Positions 18,159 through 26,956 of a stretch of DNA of 64,000 nt are shown piece after piece. The DNA is from Alphaproteobacteria bacterium UBA1303. GTDB lineage: Bacteria > Pseudomonadota > Alphaproteobacteria > Micropepsales > Micropepsaceae. The position numbers and the translations under genes were made by a program. Location of the stretch: the NCBI GenBank assembly GCA_002307315.1, contig DBTZ01000047.1, positions 91,442-155,441 of the forward strand, given 5' to 3'. The notes beneath the pieces were generated by a model that saw nothing but the letters and a program-made list of their open reading frames with translations, was not told the origin of the DNA and made no database searches. The first letter of the stretch is position 1; every line of letters starts with the position of its first letter.

Positions 18159-19316
18159 TCACCGCCCTCCGGCCAGTTTGATCAGCACCTCGGCCGCGCG
18201 CTGCGAGGACGGCTTGCCGGTTAGATCGAAGCTGCGCGCGAACATATCTTGCTGCACCGCACGGTAGGTCGTCTCATGGGTATCGATAGCGCGGCGCAGA
18301 CCTTCGGCCAGATCCGCCGGCGTATCGATGACAGGCCCCGCCCGCCAGTGGGCGTAGTCGGCATCGTTCTGCCAAGCGGTGTGATGGCTGTCGAGGAACA
18401 GGCAGGGACGGGGATAGAGCAGGAATTCGTAGATTTGGCTGCTGGCGTCGCCGAGATAGATGTCGGCCGCCAGCGTGTAGGTCATATCGGTGGAGGCGCG
18501 GCTGCCAAGGTCGATGCGGATGTTGGGCGCCTGCCGATAGCGTTGGTCGAGGCGACCCGGACGGTCGATGCGCAAACGGTCGATCGTCACCACGAACTTG
18601 CGCTCGAACAGCATGACGTGCGGTGCGAAGATCAGATCGTAATCCGGATTGCCGACGAAAAAATCGAGCACCTGCCGGCCGTGCTCGAACCAGGACGACA
18701 GATGGACCGAGCAATGGGGATTGTAGAGTACGATGGGTTTGGCATGCGGTTGCAAGAACGCGACGTTCGACCGGTCGACGGCGTCGAACTTGGGATAACC
18801 GACGATGCTGATCTTTTCGGCCGGCAGCCCCGCTTCGCGGATCAGCCGCTCTTTGATCTTCAAACCGGCGCAAAGCACATGATCGAAGCCGGCACTGGCC
18901 TTGTCGAAACCGATGGCGCGATCGCCGGCCCCGTGGCGGGTGTGCACGATCTTCAAGTTTTTCAGTCCGTAGAGCGTTTTCAGCAGCAGCGAGGTCTTCT
19001 CGGCCACCACCAGGATGTCGAGGCTGCGGAAAAAATCGAGATTGTCGCCGTAGACCAGCAACTTGCGGGAAGGAACGGCGAACTCCAGTAAGCCGGAGAG
19101 AATTCTGGACCGGCGGCTTAAACCCAGATCGACATGGGCAATGCGCCGGCCGATCTCGTCCCCCCCCATGCGCAACACCTCGCGACGCATGCGCCGGTTG
19201 GTGGTGGCGACGACGATCTCGCCGCCGAACCCGCCTTTGGCCAGCGCCAGGGCGATGGGCAGGCTATGCGCTACCTGATGAATCTGATCGTGGTTGAATA
19301 GAAACCCGATGCGCAT
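18159..19316 (-). CDS. CDP-glycerol glycerophosphotransferase-like protein
   Basis: 385 residues. The C-terminal two thirds resemble the TagB/TagF CDP-glycerol glycerophosphotransferase family: VLYNPHCSVHLSSW, DLIFAPHVMLF, then AADIYLGDASSQIYEFLLYPRPCLFLDS, which corresponds to the family's SD-x-x-x-D-Y-SS and RP pattern (given here in pieces). Such enzymes transfer polyol phosphates or sugars to membrane acceptors. ATG at 19316 begins MRIGFLFNHD, the start of a GT-B domain; the open frame extends into LptG. It follows LptG by 47 bases in the sphingolipid operon and is a candidate for adding a phosphorylated head group, but the true donor is unknown. Confidence 0.7.
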   Translation of the reverse strand: MRIGFLFNHDQIHQVAHSLPIALALAKGGFGGEIVVATTNRRMRREVLRMGGDEIGRRIAHVDLGLSRRSRILSGLLEFAVPSRKLLVYGDNLDFFRSLDILVVAEKTSLLLKTLYGLKNLKIVHTRHGAGDRAIGFDKASAGFDHVLCAGLKIKERLIREAGLPAEKISIVGYPKFDAVDRSNVAFLQPHAKPIVLYNPHCSVHLSSWFEHGRQVLDFFVGNPDYDLIFAPHVMLFERKFVVTIDRLRIDRPGRLDQRYRQAPNIRIDLGSRASTDMTYTLAADIYLGDASSQIYEFLLYPRPCLFLDSHHTAWQNDADYAHWRAGPVIDTPADLAEGLRRAIDTHETTYRAVQQDMFARSFDLTGKPSSQRAAEVLIKLAGGR

Positions 19317-19363
19317 GACAAACCCTTTGCCGGCAAGGCCATTGTTCCGGAACGGCCGGCTTT

Positions 19364-20434
19364 CTACTCTTCGTAGCTCAACAGCAGAAATGCGGCAAAC
19401 ATGCCGAAAACAAGCGGAGCGGTCCAAACCGCGACCGCCGCGGGCAGAATGTCCACCTCGCTCATCGACGACAGAAAACCGTTGGTAACGGGGAACAGCA
19501 ATCCCAGCGAGATGCTGAGGCTTACGCCGCGCGCCGATGCCCTGCGGCCGCTGCCCGACAACGCCGGTATCGCCAAAAGCAACATCAGGAACGGCAACAG
19601 CGGCGCACAATAGCTTTTTTGGATCAAAGTGCGGTAATGGGCGGCACCGGCAATGCCCGATTGCTCGCCGGCAAGAATTTTGCGGCTTGCCGCGCTTTGC
19701 TGACGTTGGGTGGGCAGCGCAACCTGTTCGATATTCTCGGCCGTCGGCCCATCTAACCAACCCGTTTCATCCATGCGGCGGCTTGAATAACCGCTGCCGC
19801 TAATGCGTACGATTTCGACATCGCGCAAACGCCAGACCCCGTGTTCGCTACGCGCCGACGCGGCACGGATGCGTTCGACCAGCCGGCCGTCTTTGTCGCG
19901 AGCATACCGGGCGAGACGGCGCAAGGTCCGGCTGCCGTCTTCGGTCGCCCCGATCGAAACGATTTCGCCTCGCCAACGCAGCCAAATCGTGTTCTTGGCG
20001 ATTTGCACATCGTCGTCCGGCACCGTCGTCACCGCATGCCACCATTCGGCAAAGGCGCGTTCCGACGCCGGAGCGATGCGGTCGACCAACGCAAAATAAG
20101 ACAGCGACAGCAAAAGAGTGATCGGTGCCAGACAGGTCAGCAGCCGATAGGGCGACATGCCGGAGCTGCGCAGCACGATCATTTCGTTGCCTTGCGCCAG
20201 CTTGCGGAAAACCAGCGTCGCGCCGATCAGTACGGCAAGCAGGAATAGCTGTTCGAGCGCCAAAGGAAATCGCAAGACGCTGAAAATCAGCACATTGGAC
20301 AAGGACGAACTCCGTCCCACCAATTTGCGCATGGCATCGAGCATCTCCAGCAGCTCGACCAACGCCGACAACGCCATCAGTACCGCGAGAAACCGGAGGA
20401 AAAACACTCTGGAGAGATAGCGCAACAGCGTCAT
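19364..20434 (-). CDS. lptG: LptG-like permease subunit of a lipid-export ABC transporter
   Basis: 356 residues of the YjgP/YjgQ family: three N-terminal membrane helices, a periplasmic beta-jellyroll domain at about 130-245, and three C-terminal helices. FRKLAQGNEMIVLRSSGMSPYRLL is the conserved cytoplasmic coupling segment that contacts LptB (given as a whole region, about residues 79-102). The ATG overlaps the LptF stop. LptFG with LptB extracts LPS from the inner membrane. This pair sits inside a sphingolipid operon rather than beside lptD or lptA, so its cargo may differ. Confidence 0.87.
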   Translation of the reverse strand: MTLLRYLSRVFFLRFLAVLMALSALVELLEMLDAMRKLVGRSSSLSNVLIFSVLRFPLALEQLFLLAVLIGATLVFRKLAQGNEMIVLRSSGMSPYRLLTCLAPITLLLSLSYFALVDRIAPASERAFAEWWHAVTTVPDDDVQIAKNTIWLRWRGEIVSIGATEDGSRTLRRLARYARDKDGRLVERIRAASARSEHGVWRLRDVEIVRISGSGYSSRRMDETGWLDGPTAENIEQVALPTQRQQSAASRKILAGEQSGIAGAAHYRTLIQKSYCAPLLPFLMLLLAIPALSGSGRRASARGVSLSISLGLLFPVTNGFLSSMSEVDILPAAVAVWTAPLVFGMFAAFLLLSYEE

Positions 20435-21615
20435 GCGCGTCTGCTTTCCGGCCTGGCGAACCGACGGACGATCCAGCCGATGGCATCCGCCAGCACCGCC
20501 AGTATCGGATCGAGGAAGTTCTCGCCGGGATGCCGCTGCGCCCGCCAGAACAACACGAAGGACAGAACGGCGAACACCGCCATGACCGCCCACATACCGG
20601 CGACCGGAACGCGTCCCGCCTCCGACAATCCTTCCAAAGTCTGCAGCGTGTAGTGATAGGTGACCAGAACCAGCGAACCGAACACGATGCCGGCGCTGCG
20701 CTGACGACGCTTGGCCGTCAGCGCCAGGGGAATGGTCAGAAACGGCAGGAACAGCATCGACACCGCGCGGACCAACCGGGCGTGGAATTCGCCGTCCGCT
20801 TCGGCGCGGACGGATGCCGCCGCCGCATCGTGCGCCTCCGTCGCCAATTCGCCCAAGGACAGTTCCCGCGAATCGCCGCCGCGTTCCCGAAACGGCGGCA
20901 CGGCGGTAACCAGCGGCCGGTCCACCAGCAGCCGGTCGAAAGCAACCGTGGCAAAATCGCCCTTGCCGTCCGAGACGAACTGCATGCCTTGCCGCATATC
21001 CAACCGGTAGGAAGCCCTCTGCGGCCCGAAGGACAGCCGTCCGCTTTCGGCGGTTATCACCGTTTCGCGCCCGTTATCCTCCAGCCGGACGAAGAGGCCG
21101 GACATATCGTGTCCGTCGGCGCTGACACGATCGGCGCTGACGGTCGTGTGCTTGTCGACGGATGCGAAGATGCGCTCGGGAATCTTAATGTCCCAGGGAA
21201 CGACATCGACCAGATAACTGACCGAGCGGTAGGCATAACGGCTGTGCGGTTGGACGTAACCGAACAGGGCGATGCTGATCGCCGTCAGGGCGACGGCGGC
21301 GGCGACAAACGGTGCGGCGAAGCGAAACGGCGAAACCCCGCCGCTGAGCAGCACGTCGAACTCGTTGTTGACGTTGCAGGACGCCGAAACCAGATAGATA
21401 CTGACGAAGAAGCCCGCCGGCAACGCCAAGCCGAGATAATGCGGCACCAGCATCAGCGCCATTTCCCAGACCATATAGAACGGGCCGCCCTTCATGCTCA
21501 CCGCGTCGAACAGCCTGAGCAGCCGTTCGAGCACCAGCGAACCGAGCACCACCGCCAATACCACGGCCAGCCGCTTCGACAGCTCGACCAGAAGGTAGCG
21601 GTCGATCAGTCTCAT
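20431..21615 (-). CDS. lptF: LptF-like permease subunit of a lipid-export ABC transporter
   Basis: 394 residues of the YjgP/YjgQ family: MRLIDRYLLVELSKRLAVV leads into the first helix, NNEFDVLLSGGVSPFR is the coupling segment, a periplasmic domain covers about 130-275, and LFLPFLTIPLALTAKRRQRS marks the C-terminal helices. It pairs with the LptG gene it overlaps (ATGA) and starts by overlapping the nucleotidyltransferase stop. The ATPase partner LptB is not in the window. LptF and LptG carry lipid to the LptC-LptA bridge in the LPS pathway; here the gene order suggests a sphingolipid cargo. Confidence 0.87.
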   Translation of the reverse strand: MRLIDRYLLVELSKRLAVVLAVVLGSLVLERLLRLFDAVSMKGGPFYMVWEMALMLVPHYLGLALPAGFFVSIYLVSASCNVNNEFDVLLSGGVSPFRFAAPFVAAAVALTAISIALFGYVQPHSRYAYRSVSYLVDVVPWDIKIPERIFASVDKHTTVSADRVSADGHDMSGLFVRLEDNGRETVITAESGRLSFGPQRASYRLDMRQGMQFVSDGKGDFATVAFDRLLVDRPLVTAVPPFRERGGDSRELSLGELATEAHDAAAASVRAEADGEFHARLVRAVSMLFLPFLTIPLALTAKRRQRSAGIVFGSLVLVTYHYTLQTLEGLSEAGRVPVAGMWAVMAVFAVLSFVLFWRAQRHPGENFLDPILAVLADAIGWIVRRFARPESRRA

Positions 21616-22391
21616 CGTACCTCCCGCCGCAAAATATCCTCGGCCAGATCGAGGTCGGCGGGACGATCAACATCGATCGCCGCCTCGGCGAAAGGCATCT
21701 CGACTGCACTAAGCCGCGTGCCGGTCTTGCTTCCCAAACGATCCAGAACGCCGGCAAGATCAATCCGTCCGAAGGCAAAGCGCAGCAAAACGACCGGACC
21801 GAGACGGCGCACCGCTTTCCACGGATACTTGCGCTCGCGCTCGAAGATTTTCCAGAATTCGACGATGCGCGCGGCGCCGTTCGCCCCGAGATAGAACAGA
21901 TTGCAGCCGCTGAAAGAACCGTCGGAAAACCGCCAATAGGTGCGTTTCGTAGCATAGCGGGCGACGATGGTTTCGCGCCGCGCCACCGCGACGGCCGCAT
22001 CGATGCCGGGCGGCAGATGGCCGAGAAAGTGACGAACCATCTCGGCGGTAAGCAAAGGATGATCGGCGGCAACGATCAGCAGCGGCGGCGGCAGTCGCGT
22101 CATCGCCGCGGCTACGGTGGCGGCGGGCGACGCCTCGGGCGGCACCTGTACGATCCGGCCGGCTTGCGACAGTCTCTGCAGCACCGCGGCGATGTCGGGT
22201 CCGTCGTCGATGGCGACACCCAATTCCGCCCGGGGCAACGCCATACGCAGCGTCGAGACCACCCGTTCCAACATCGTAACGCCTGCCACCGGTGCCAATG
22301 CTTTGTGCGAGACGTCCTTGATGCGCGCAACGGCGCCGTCGCCGTCGCGGCGGCCGGCCAAAACGAGAATGCGCACGGACGTGTCGGTCAT
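21612..22391 (-). CDS. MobA-like NTP-transferase domain protein
   Basis: 259 residues with a nucleotidyltransferase (GT-A) fold: ILVLAGRRDGDGAVARI replaces the usual LAGGxSxRMG loop, followed by KALAPVAGVTMLERVV, LLIVAADHPLLTAEMV with the metal Asp, and a final VDRPADLDLAEDIL. Such enzymes couple a phosphorylated small molecule to a nucleotide, for instance CTP or GTP. ATG at 22391 overlaps the stop of the ceramide-synthase-like gene and its own stop overlaps lptF. In context it may activate a head-group precursor such as a glycerate or sugar phosphate; the substrate is unknown. Confidence 0.72.
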   Translation of the reverse strand: MTDTSVRILVLAGRRDGDGAVARIKDVSHKALAPVAGVTMLERVVSTLRMALPRAELGVAIDDGPDIAAVLQRLSQAGRIVQVPPEASPAATVAAAMTRLPPPLLIVAADHPLLTAEMVRHFLGHLPPGIDAAVAVARRETIVARYATKRTYWRFSDGSFSGCNLFYLGANGAARIVEFWKIFERERKYPWKAVRRLGPVVLLRFAFGRIDLAGVLDRLGSKTGTRLSAVEMPFAEAAIDVDRPADLDLAEDILRREVR

Positions 22392-23515
22392 GTCAGCGGC
22401 TTTTCGTACAGGCGGTACGTCTTGCAGGGTGCGCCGCACAGGGCTTCGGCCACCGCACGCATCGGCCGGTTGATTTCCAACACCCAGGAAATCTCAATCT
22501 CGCCGATGCCGCGCACCTGCACCTCGCGGGCGAGCGCGCCGAACAACAGAAACGGGATCAGGCTGCCGAGCAGGGTTTTGGTGGTGCCGCGACGCACCCC
22601 CATCAACGGCACCCGCGAGGTTTTAAGCCCGGCCGCCTTGATGCGCCATAACAGCTTGGCCCAACCAAACGGCAACAACTTTCCGTTCAAATCGCGAATG
22701 GCTTCGTTGAGGTTGGGCAGACAGACCAGGAACCCTTCCGCCACGCCGTTCGCCTCGACAAACCAGACCAACCGATCGACGATCAACGGTTTGAGTTCGC
22801 CGGCCAGATGGTCGATCTCTTCGTCGGTGAAGGGAACAAAGCCCCAGTTGCCGCTCCAGGCATCGTTGAATATCTCGACCAGGCTGCGCACGTCGTTGCG
22901 ATAATCGTTCCAGCGCAACGGACGAACGGTAACGCCCGACGGCGCCGGTCGCGCCATGATCGCCTGCACGGGGGGCGGCACGCGAGAGGGGTCCAGCCGA
23001 TAGGCGAACATGTCCATCGCCTTGGCATAGCCGCATTGTTCGATCAACGTCCCGGCATAAGGCGGATCGTGCGGCATCATCATCGACGGCGGCGTGTCGA
23101 AGCCCGCGACCAGCAGGCCGGTTTCCTCGTTTACCGAATGGTTCAACGGACCGCGGATGTGCGTCATGCCGCGCGCGCGCAACCAGTCTTCGGCGGTATG
23201 CAACAACGCGGCGAATATCTCCGGGTCGCGCTCGGCCGCGATGAAACCGAAATGGCCGATGCCCGGCATCCGCGCCACCGCCATCGGATCGATCTGAGCC
23301 CCGATGCGCCCGACCGCTTTGCCGTTCCTGCGCGCGATCCATTTGGCGGTTTCGGCACGACGCAAGTAGGGCGTCCCGCCCGCCTTCATGGCCATGCGGC
23401 GTTCCAGATCGAGTTGCGGAACCCACATCGGATCGTTTGCCATCAGCCGGTTCGGCAGCGCGACGAACGCCTTCAACGATTTCGGCCCAACCGGTTCGAC
23501 AACAATATCTCTCAT
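22388..23515 (-). CDS. bcerS: Bacterial ceramide synthase-like GNAT acyltransferase (bCerS type)
   Basis: 375 residues of the GNAT-fold family to which the Caulobacter ceramide synthase bCerS belongs. Segments I recognise are LPNRLMANDPMWVPQL, HFGFIAAERDPEIFAALL, GPLNHSVNEETGLLV, PHDPPYAGTLIEQCGY, IFNDAWSGNWGFVPFT and ISWVLEINRPMRAVAEALC. bCerS N-acylates a sphingoid base (or 3-ketosphinganine) to give ceramide. The start ATG at 23515 overlaps the stop of the Tam41-like gene. Assignment combines the family pattern with the presence of spt, acp and an SDR reductase in the same operon; a different GNAT substrate remains possible. Confidence 0.75.
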   Translation of the reverse strand: MRDIVVEPVGPKSLKAFVALPNRLMANDPMWVPQLDLERRMAMKAGGTPYLRRAETAKWIARRNGKAVGRIGAQIDPMAVARMPGIGHFGFIAAERDPEIFAALLHTAEDWLRARGMTHIRGPLNHSVNEETGLLVAGFDTPPSMMMPHDPPYAGTLIEQCGYAKAMDMFAYRLDPSRVPPPVQAIMARPAPSGVTVRPLRWNDYRNDVRSLVEIFNDAWSGNWGFVPFTDEEIDHLAGELKPLIVDRLVWFVEANGVAEGFLVCLPNLNEAIRDLNGKLLPFGWAKLLWRIKAAGLKTSRVPLMGVRRGTTKTLLGSLIPFLLFGALAREVQVRGIGEIEISWVLEINRPMRAVAEALCGAPCKTYRLYEKPLT

Positions 23516-24438
23516 CGGACGATTCCCCGGCGCAGCAGAGCAGGAAGGACGGTGGCTGTCGCCAATAGCGGATGGCGCCGCTGCCACGGCGTCAACATCA
23601 GCTTTTGCCCGGAATGACGCTCCAGTTTCCACACGATATAGTCCACGCCGCCGACAAAGGTAAACAGCGCCTTCGCCAACCGTACCAGATTGAGCACCTT
23701 GCCGGGCAAGCGACGGCGGTTCCAGGCGCGGCGTGCGGCGGCAACTTTGCGTTCGTCGATCAGGCGGCGGTAGCCGCCGTCGCCGTTCCACACCATATCG
23801 TCGACGCCCGAAATTTCGAGCAGATCGTCGAACCGGCGTGCGGCGGCGCGATAGATGGTCTCGGCGCGGGTAGCGGTCTCGACGCGCAATTCGTTACCGT
23901 AGGTTTGCCGGAACAACGCCGTCCAAGCGTCGCCGGCCCGACCATGCGCGGGGCCGAAACGCACCGCCCAGCGCACCGCGCTTTTTGCCGCCTCGGCCAG
24001 CGTTTCGATCAACCAGGCGCGTACCGCTTCGTCGCGACAGTAAACCGGCAGCGAACTCTGGCAGAACCGCGCCCACAAGGTGGAATCGATTCCGCCCGGA
24101 CGCATCCGCGCGCGGAATTGCCGGCGGGAGATTACCGCCACCTTGAAACCGATATTGGTGTCGGCATTGGCCGGCAGAAATTGCACTGTGGGCGGCAACA
24201 GCCGGTTGGCGGCGGCGGAGAGGATATTGCCGTGGAAGGCGCGATAATCGTCTACCAGTACGTAGAGATCGACAATCCCCGGATCGCCGCTACGCAGCGC
24301 GGAACCGTAAAATAACACCGCGGCAACCGTTCGACCGTATCGGGCGGCAATGGCCGCTCCGGCGGATACGGCATCGGGCCGCGCGGGGCGCGCCATATCG
24401 GCCGCGATAATGCGATGCAAGCGAACCCGGTCGATCAT
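23512..24438 (-). CDS. Tam41-like nucleotidyltransferase (possible lipid cytidylyltransferase)
   Basis: 308 residues. VLFYGSALRSGDPGIVDLY and VLVDDYRAFHGN resemble the FYGS...D...FHxxN signature of Tam41/MMP37, the mitochondrial phosphatidate cytidylyltransferase: a GS loop at 45-46 and metal Asp at 57. FKVAVISRRQF followed by LWARFCQSSLPVY fits the next block of that family. It lies 61 bases after the lipid-kinase gene, so a plausible reaction is CTP plus a ceramide phosphate giving CDP-ceramide; this is inference. An alternative ATG lies at 24396. Homologues in sphingolipid loci of other alphaproteobacteria would be the key comparison. Confidence 0.66.
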   Translation of the reverse strand: MIDRVRLHRIIAADMARPARPDAVSAGAAIAARYGRTVAAVLFYGSALRSGDPGIVDLYVLVDDYRAFHGNILSAAANRLLPPTVQFLPANADTNIGFKVAVISRRQFRARMRPGGIDSTLWARFCQSSLPVYCRDEAVRAWLIETLAEAAKSAVRWAVRFGPAHGRAGDAWTALFRQTYGNELRVETATRAETIYRAAARRFDDLLEISGVDDMVWNGDGGYRRLIDERKVAAARRAWNRRRLPGKVLNLVRLAKALFTFVGGVDYIVWKLERHSGQKLMLTPWQRRHPLLATATVLPALLRRGIVR

Positions 24439-24499
24439 ATTATTGCCAACACCCTTCCCGCATCGGGCGGAACCTCGCCTTTATACCACATGTCGCCGA

Positions 24500-25453
24500 T
24501 CACATGGCCAAGAAGCGCACGGAGCGGCCGGTTCGCCAGGTCACGCATGCGTCTCCTGGATCGAAAATTTCTCCGTCTACCACGAAGGGGGCGCCGAAGC
24601 GCACGGTCACGGACGCAGCGTTGCCGCAGCGTAGACCGTTTGCCGGATCCGCGATTAGCGATCCCCGCCACGCCCGCCACAAGGTACGCAACAATCGCCG
24701 CGGCGGTGCGCCCAGCGCCAGCCAATGCAGAGCGCCGATGCCGCTTCGGCGCTCGCCGGGAAAAGGCCAAAAACCCAACATCAACTGGTTCAGCGTGGTG
24801 GCAAGAAACAAAAAATGCGGCGAAGATGGCGGCATGACCGTTTCGTCGTCGGCGATCGCCAAATCGACACCGGAAAATTCCGATCGCGCGGCATAGGCCT
24901 GCCGCAGAACCTGCGCCATGGTCACCGCCACGCCGAGGTTCTGCTTGACGCCGTGACGGAAAATTCCGGCGGTGGCCAGGCGAGTGGCGGAGGTGAGCAC
25001 GCCGGCGCCGCCGAACATACCGCGCACGACGTTGTCGTCCCATACCGCCTCCAGGCAAGGCCGTTCGCGGACAGTCATCCGGTCGGGCGTCCTGGCCGCA
25101 TGCAGCAATCGGCGCACGCCGGCAACCCCGCCGCCGAAGGAACCAACATCGCGGGCGATCAAATTGGTCTTGCCCGACGGCAAAATGGCGATGGCGGGCC
25201 AAGCCTCGCCATAGGCCGCCGGCAACGCGCCGAGAACGTCGCGCAAGGTGCCATCGCCGCCGTCGACGCCTACGACGGAAACGCCGCGCCGGGCGAAATT
25301 CGTCAGTACCTCCGACAGCGTATCGACGGACGGCGGCACGGCGAAGGCGACCGGCTCGCCTTTTCCCGCTGCGTAGGCGGCGAATTCGGCGATGGTCGAA
25401 CGGCCGCCGTTTCCGTCGCTGACGGGATTGCTGACGATACCGACCCGGATCAT
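24500..25453 (-). CDS. DAGK_cat-type lipid kinase, likely ceramide kinase
   Basis: 317 residues of the diacylglycerol/sphingosine kinase superfamily. VVGVDGGDGTLRDVL holds the GGDGT nucleotide motif at 65-69, and AIAILPSGKTNLIARD the following substrate loop, where GTAN of typical family members is SGKTN. Such kinases phosphorylate a lipid hydroxyl. Caulobacter has a ceramide kinase of this superfamily (CpgB) acting on the way to ceramide phosphoglycerate, and the present gene lies directly between serine palmitoyltransferase and the Tam41-like gene, so ceramide is the likely substrate. Gaps of 55 and 61 bases separate it from its neighbours. Confidence 0.78.
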   Translation of the reverse strand: MIRVGIVSNPVSDGNGGRSTIAEFAAYAAGKGEPVAFAVPPSVDTLSEVLTNFARRGVSVVGVDGGDGTLRDVLGALPAAYGEAWPAIAILPSGKTNLIARDVGSFGGGVAGVRRLLHAARTPDRMTVRERPCLEAVWDDNVVRGMFGGAGVLTSATRLATAGIFRHGVKQNLGVAVTMAQVLRQAYAARSEFSGVDLAIADDETVMPPSSPHFLFLATTLNQLMLGFWPFPGERRSGIGALHWLALGAPPRRLLRTLWRAWRGSLIADPANGLRCGNAASVTVRFGAPFVVDGEIFDPGDACVTWRTGRSVRFLAM

Positions 25454-25508
25454 TTTACCATCCCGAACACCGCCGGGCCGTTCGGCGATGGAGACGCTGT
25501 ATCGGCGA

Positions 25509-26705
25509 TCATGTTCCGATCGCGCCCAGCCGGGTTCCGATGTCGGCGAAAACGCCGAGTGCCTTATCGATCTGCGCCGAGGTATGCGCAGCGGTCACGC
25601 TGGTGCGTAAGAGCGGCTCCGAGGTCGGGGTCGCCGGCGGCAAGGCGAGATTGACGTAGACACCCGCTTCCAGCAGCGCCTTCCAGAACTGCGCCGCCAT
25701 CGACACGTCGGATAGACGCACCGATACGATGGGGCTGATCTGCGGCCCCAAGGCGAAACCCGCCGCTTCCAGTCCGCGGTAAAACCGCTCGGCGTTGGCG
25801 GCAAGCCGTTGGCGCAAGCTCGGGTCGGTCGCAATCCGCTCCAGTGCCGCCAGGGTGCAGGCCACCACTGCGGGCGGCAGAGAGGCGGTAAACATGTAGG
25901 GGCGGCAGACCAGACGCAGGATGTCGAAGCCCGGAACGTCGGAAACGCAAAAGCCGCCGATACCGCCAAGACTCTTGGAAAAAGTCCCGACCACAAAATC
26001 GACATCGCGCTCCACACCGGCCTCTTCCGCAGCACCGCGGCCGTTCCGGCCCAGCACCCCAAAGGAATGCGCCTCGTCGGCAAGCAGCGTTGCGCCGGCC
26101 GCGCGGGTCACGGCGGCGATTTCGGCGACGGGAGCGCGGTCGCCCAACATACTGTAGATCCCCTCGATGACGATCAGCTTTTCGCCGGGCTGGCCGTCCA
26201 GCCGCTTGAGGCGCTTGGCGAGATCGGCAGGATCGTTGTGGCGGAAACGGATCACCTGGGCATTGCCCATACGGCAGGCGTCATAGATGCTGGCATGACT
26301 GTCGGCGTCGATCAGGATGGTGTCGTCCTTGCCGGCCAGGGTGGAGATCGTAGCCAAATTGGCCTGATAGCCGGTGGAAAAAATCATGGCGTGACGGCGG
26401 CCGAAAAAACCTGCCAACCGCAGTTCCAGTTCCTTATGCCCGCGGTAGGTGCCGTTGGCGATGCGCGAACCGGTGGTGCCGCTACCGAAGGCGCGCAAGG
26501 CATCGACGCCGCGATCGATCACCGCAGGATCGTAGGTCAGGCCAAGATAATTGTTGCTGCCGAGGATCAGCACCTTGCGGCCGTCGATCACGCCTTCGCA
26601 GGGCGAAGTCATCGCATCGAATTCGACCGCAAGCGGGTCGATCCCGAGCGCCGTCAGCGCATCGTGGGCGTGTTGAATACCGGCGAATTTGTCCAGAATA
26701 CTCAT
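25509..26705 (-). CDS. spt: Serine palmitoyltransferase
   Basis: 398 residues of the alpha-oxoamine synthase family. SNNYLGLTYDP and GSGTTGSRIANGTYRGHKELE (region about 74-95) match bacterial SPT; H138 in DADSHASIYD stacks on PLP, D210 and H213 lie in LLADEAHSFG, and K244 in VVGTFSKSLGG forms the Schiff base. The enzyme condenses serine with an acyl thioester to 3-ketosphinganine, the first committed step of sphingolipids. BioF and KBL are relatives, but the adjacent acyl carrier protein, acyl ligase, SDR and ceramide-synthase-like genes favour SPT. ATG at 26705 overlaps the stop of the acyl carrier protein gene. Confidence 0.88.
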   Translation of the reverse strand: MSILDKFAGIQHAHDALTALGIDPLAVEFDAMTSPCEGVIDGRKVLILGSNNYLGLTYDPAVIDRGVDALRAFGSGTTGSRIANGTYRGHKELELRLAGFFGRRHAMIFSTGYQANLATISTLAGKDDTILIDADSHASIYDACRMGNAQVIRFRHNDPADLAKRLKRLDGQPGEKLIVIEGIYSMLGDRAPVAEIAAVTRAAGATLLADEAHSFGVLGRNGRGAAEEAGVERDVDFVVGTFSKSLGGIGGFCVSDVPGFDILRLVCRPYMFTASLPPAVVACTLAALERIATDPSLRQRLAANAERFYRGLEAAGFALGPQISPIVSVRLSDVSMAAQFWKALLEAGVYVNLALPPATPTSEPLLRTSVTAAHTSAQIDKALGVFADIGTRLGAIGT

Positions 26706-26956
26706 GACGCCTTCTGCGCTCCCAGCGAATGCAGAACGCGTGCCAGATCGGCAACGGTTTCCACCTCGATCAACCGGTCCATCGGAACCGAAATATCGAA
26801 GTTCTCTTCCAGCCACATGACAAAATTCATCACGGCAAGGGAATCGAGGCCGAGGTCGCCCATAATGGTCGATTGCGGACCGATCGCGGTGTCCGGCGGC
26901 AGCCGTTCGCGCAGGTGGGTGACGATGACTTCGACAATGTCTTGTTCAGACAGCAT
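26702..26956 (-). CDS. Dedicated acyl carrier protein of the sphingolipid operon
   Basis: 84 residues with the four-helix carrier-protein pattern and phosphopantetheine site GDLGLDSLAVMNF (S39). It should be loaded by the ligase two genes upstream and hand an acyl chain to serine palmitoyltransferase or to the ceramide synthase. The 5' end overlaps the SDR gene by 11 bases and the stop overlaps spt. Charge and length are normal for a type II carrier protein. Confidence 0.9.
   Translation of the reverse strand: MLSEQDIVEVIVTHLRERLPPDTAIGPQSTIMGDLGLDSLAVMNFVMWLEENFDISVPMDRLIEVETVADLARVLHSLGAQKAS

Noticed and set aside
20530..21894. Open frame of about 450 codons on the plus strand
   Set aside because: Antisense to lptF and the nucleotidyltransferase; Arg/Gln/His-rich composition and no recognisable family.
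25509..26705. BioF (8-amino-7-oxononanoate synthase) or glycine C-acetyltransferase
   Set aside because: Same fold and PLP motifs, but the linked acyl carrier protein, acyl ligase, SDR and ceramide-synthase-like genes favour serine palmitoyltransferase; no biotin genes are near.
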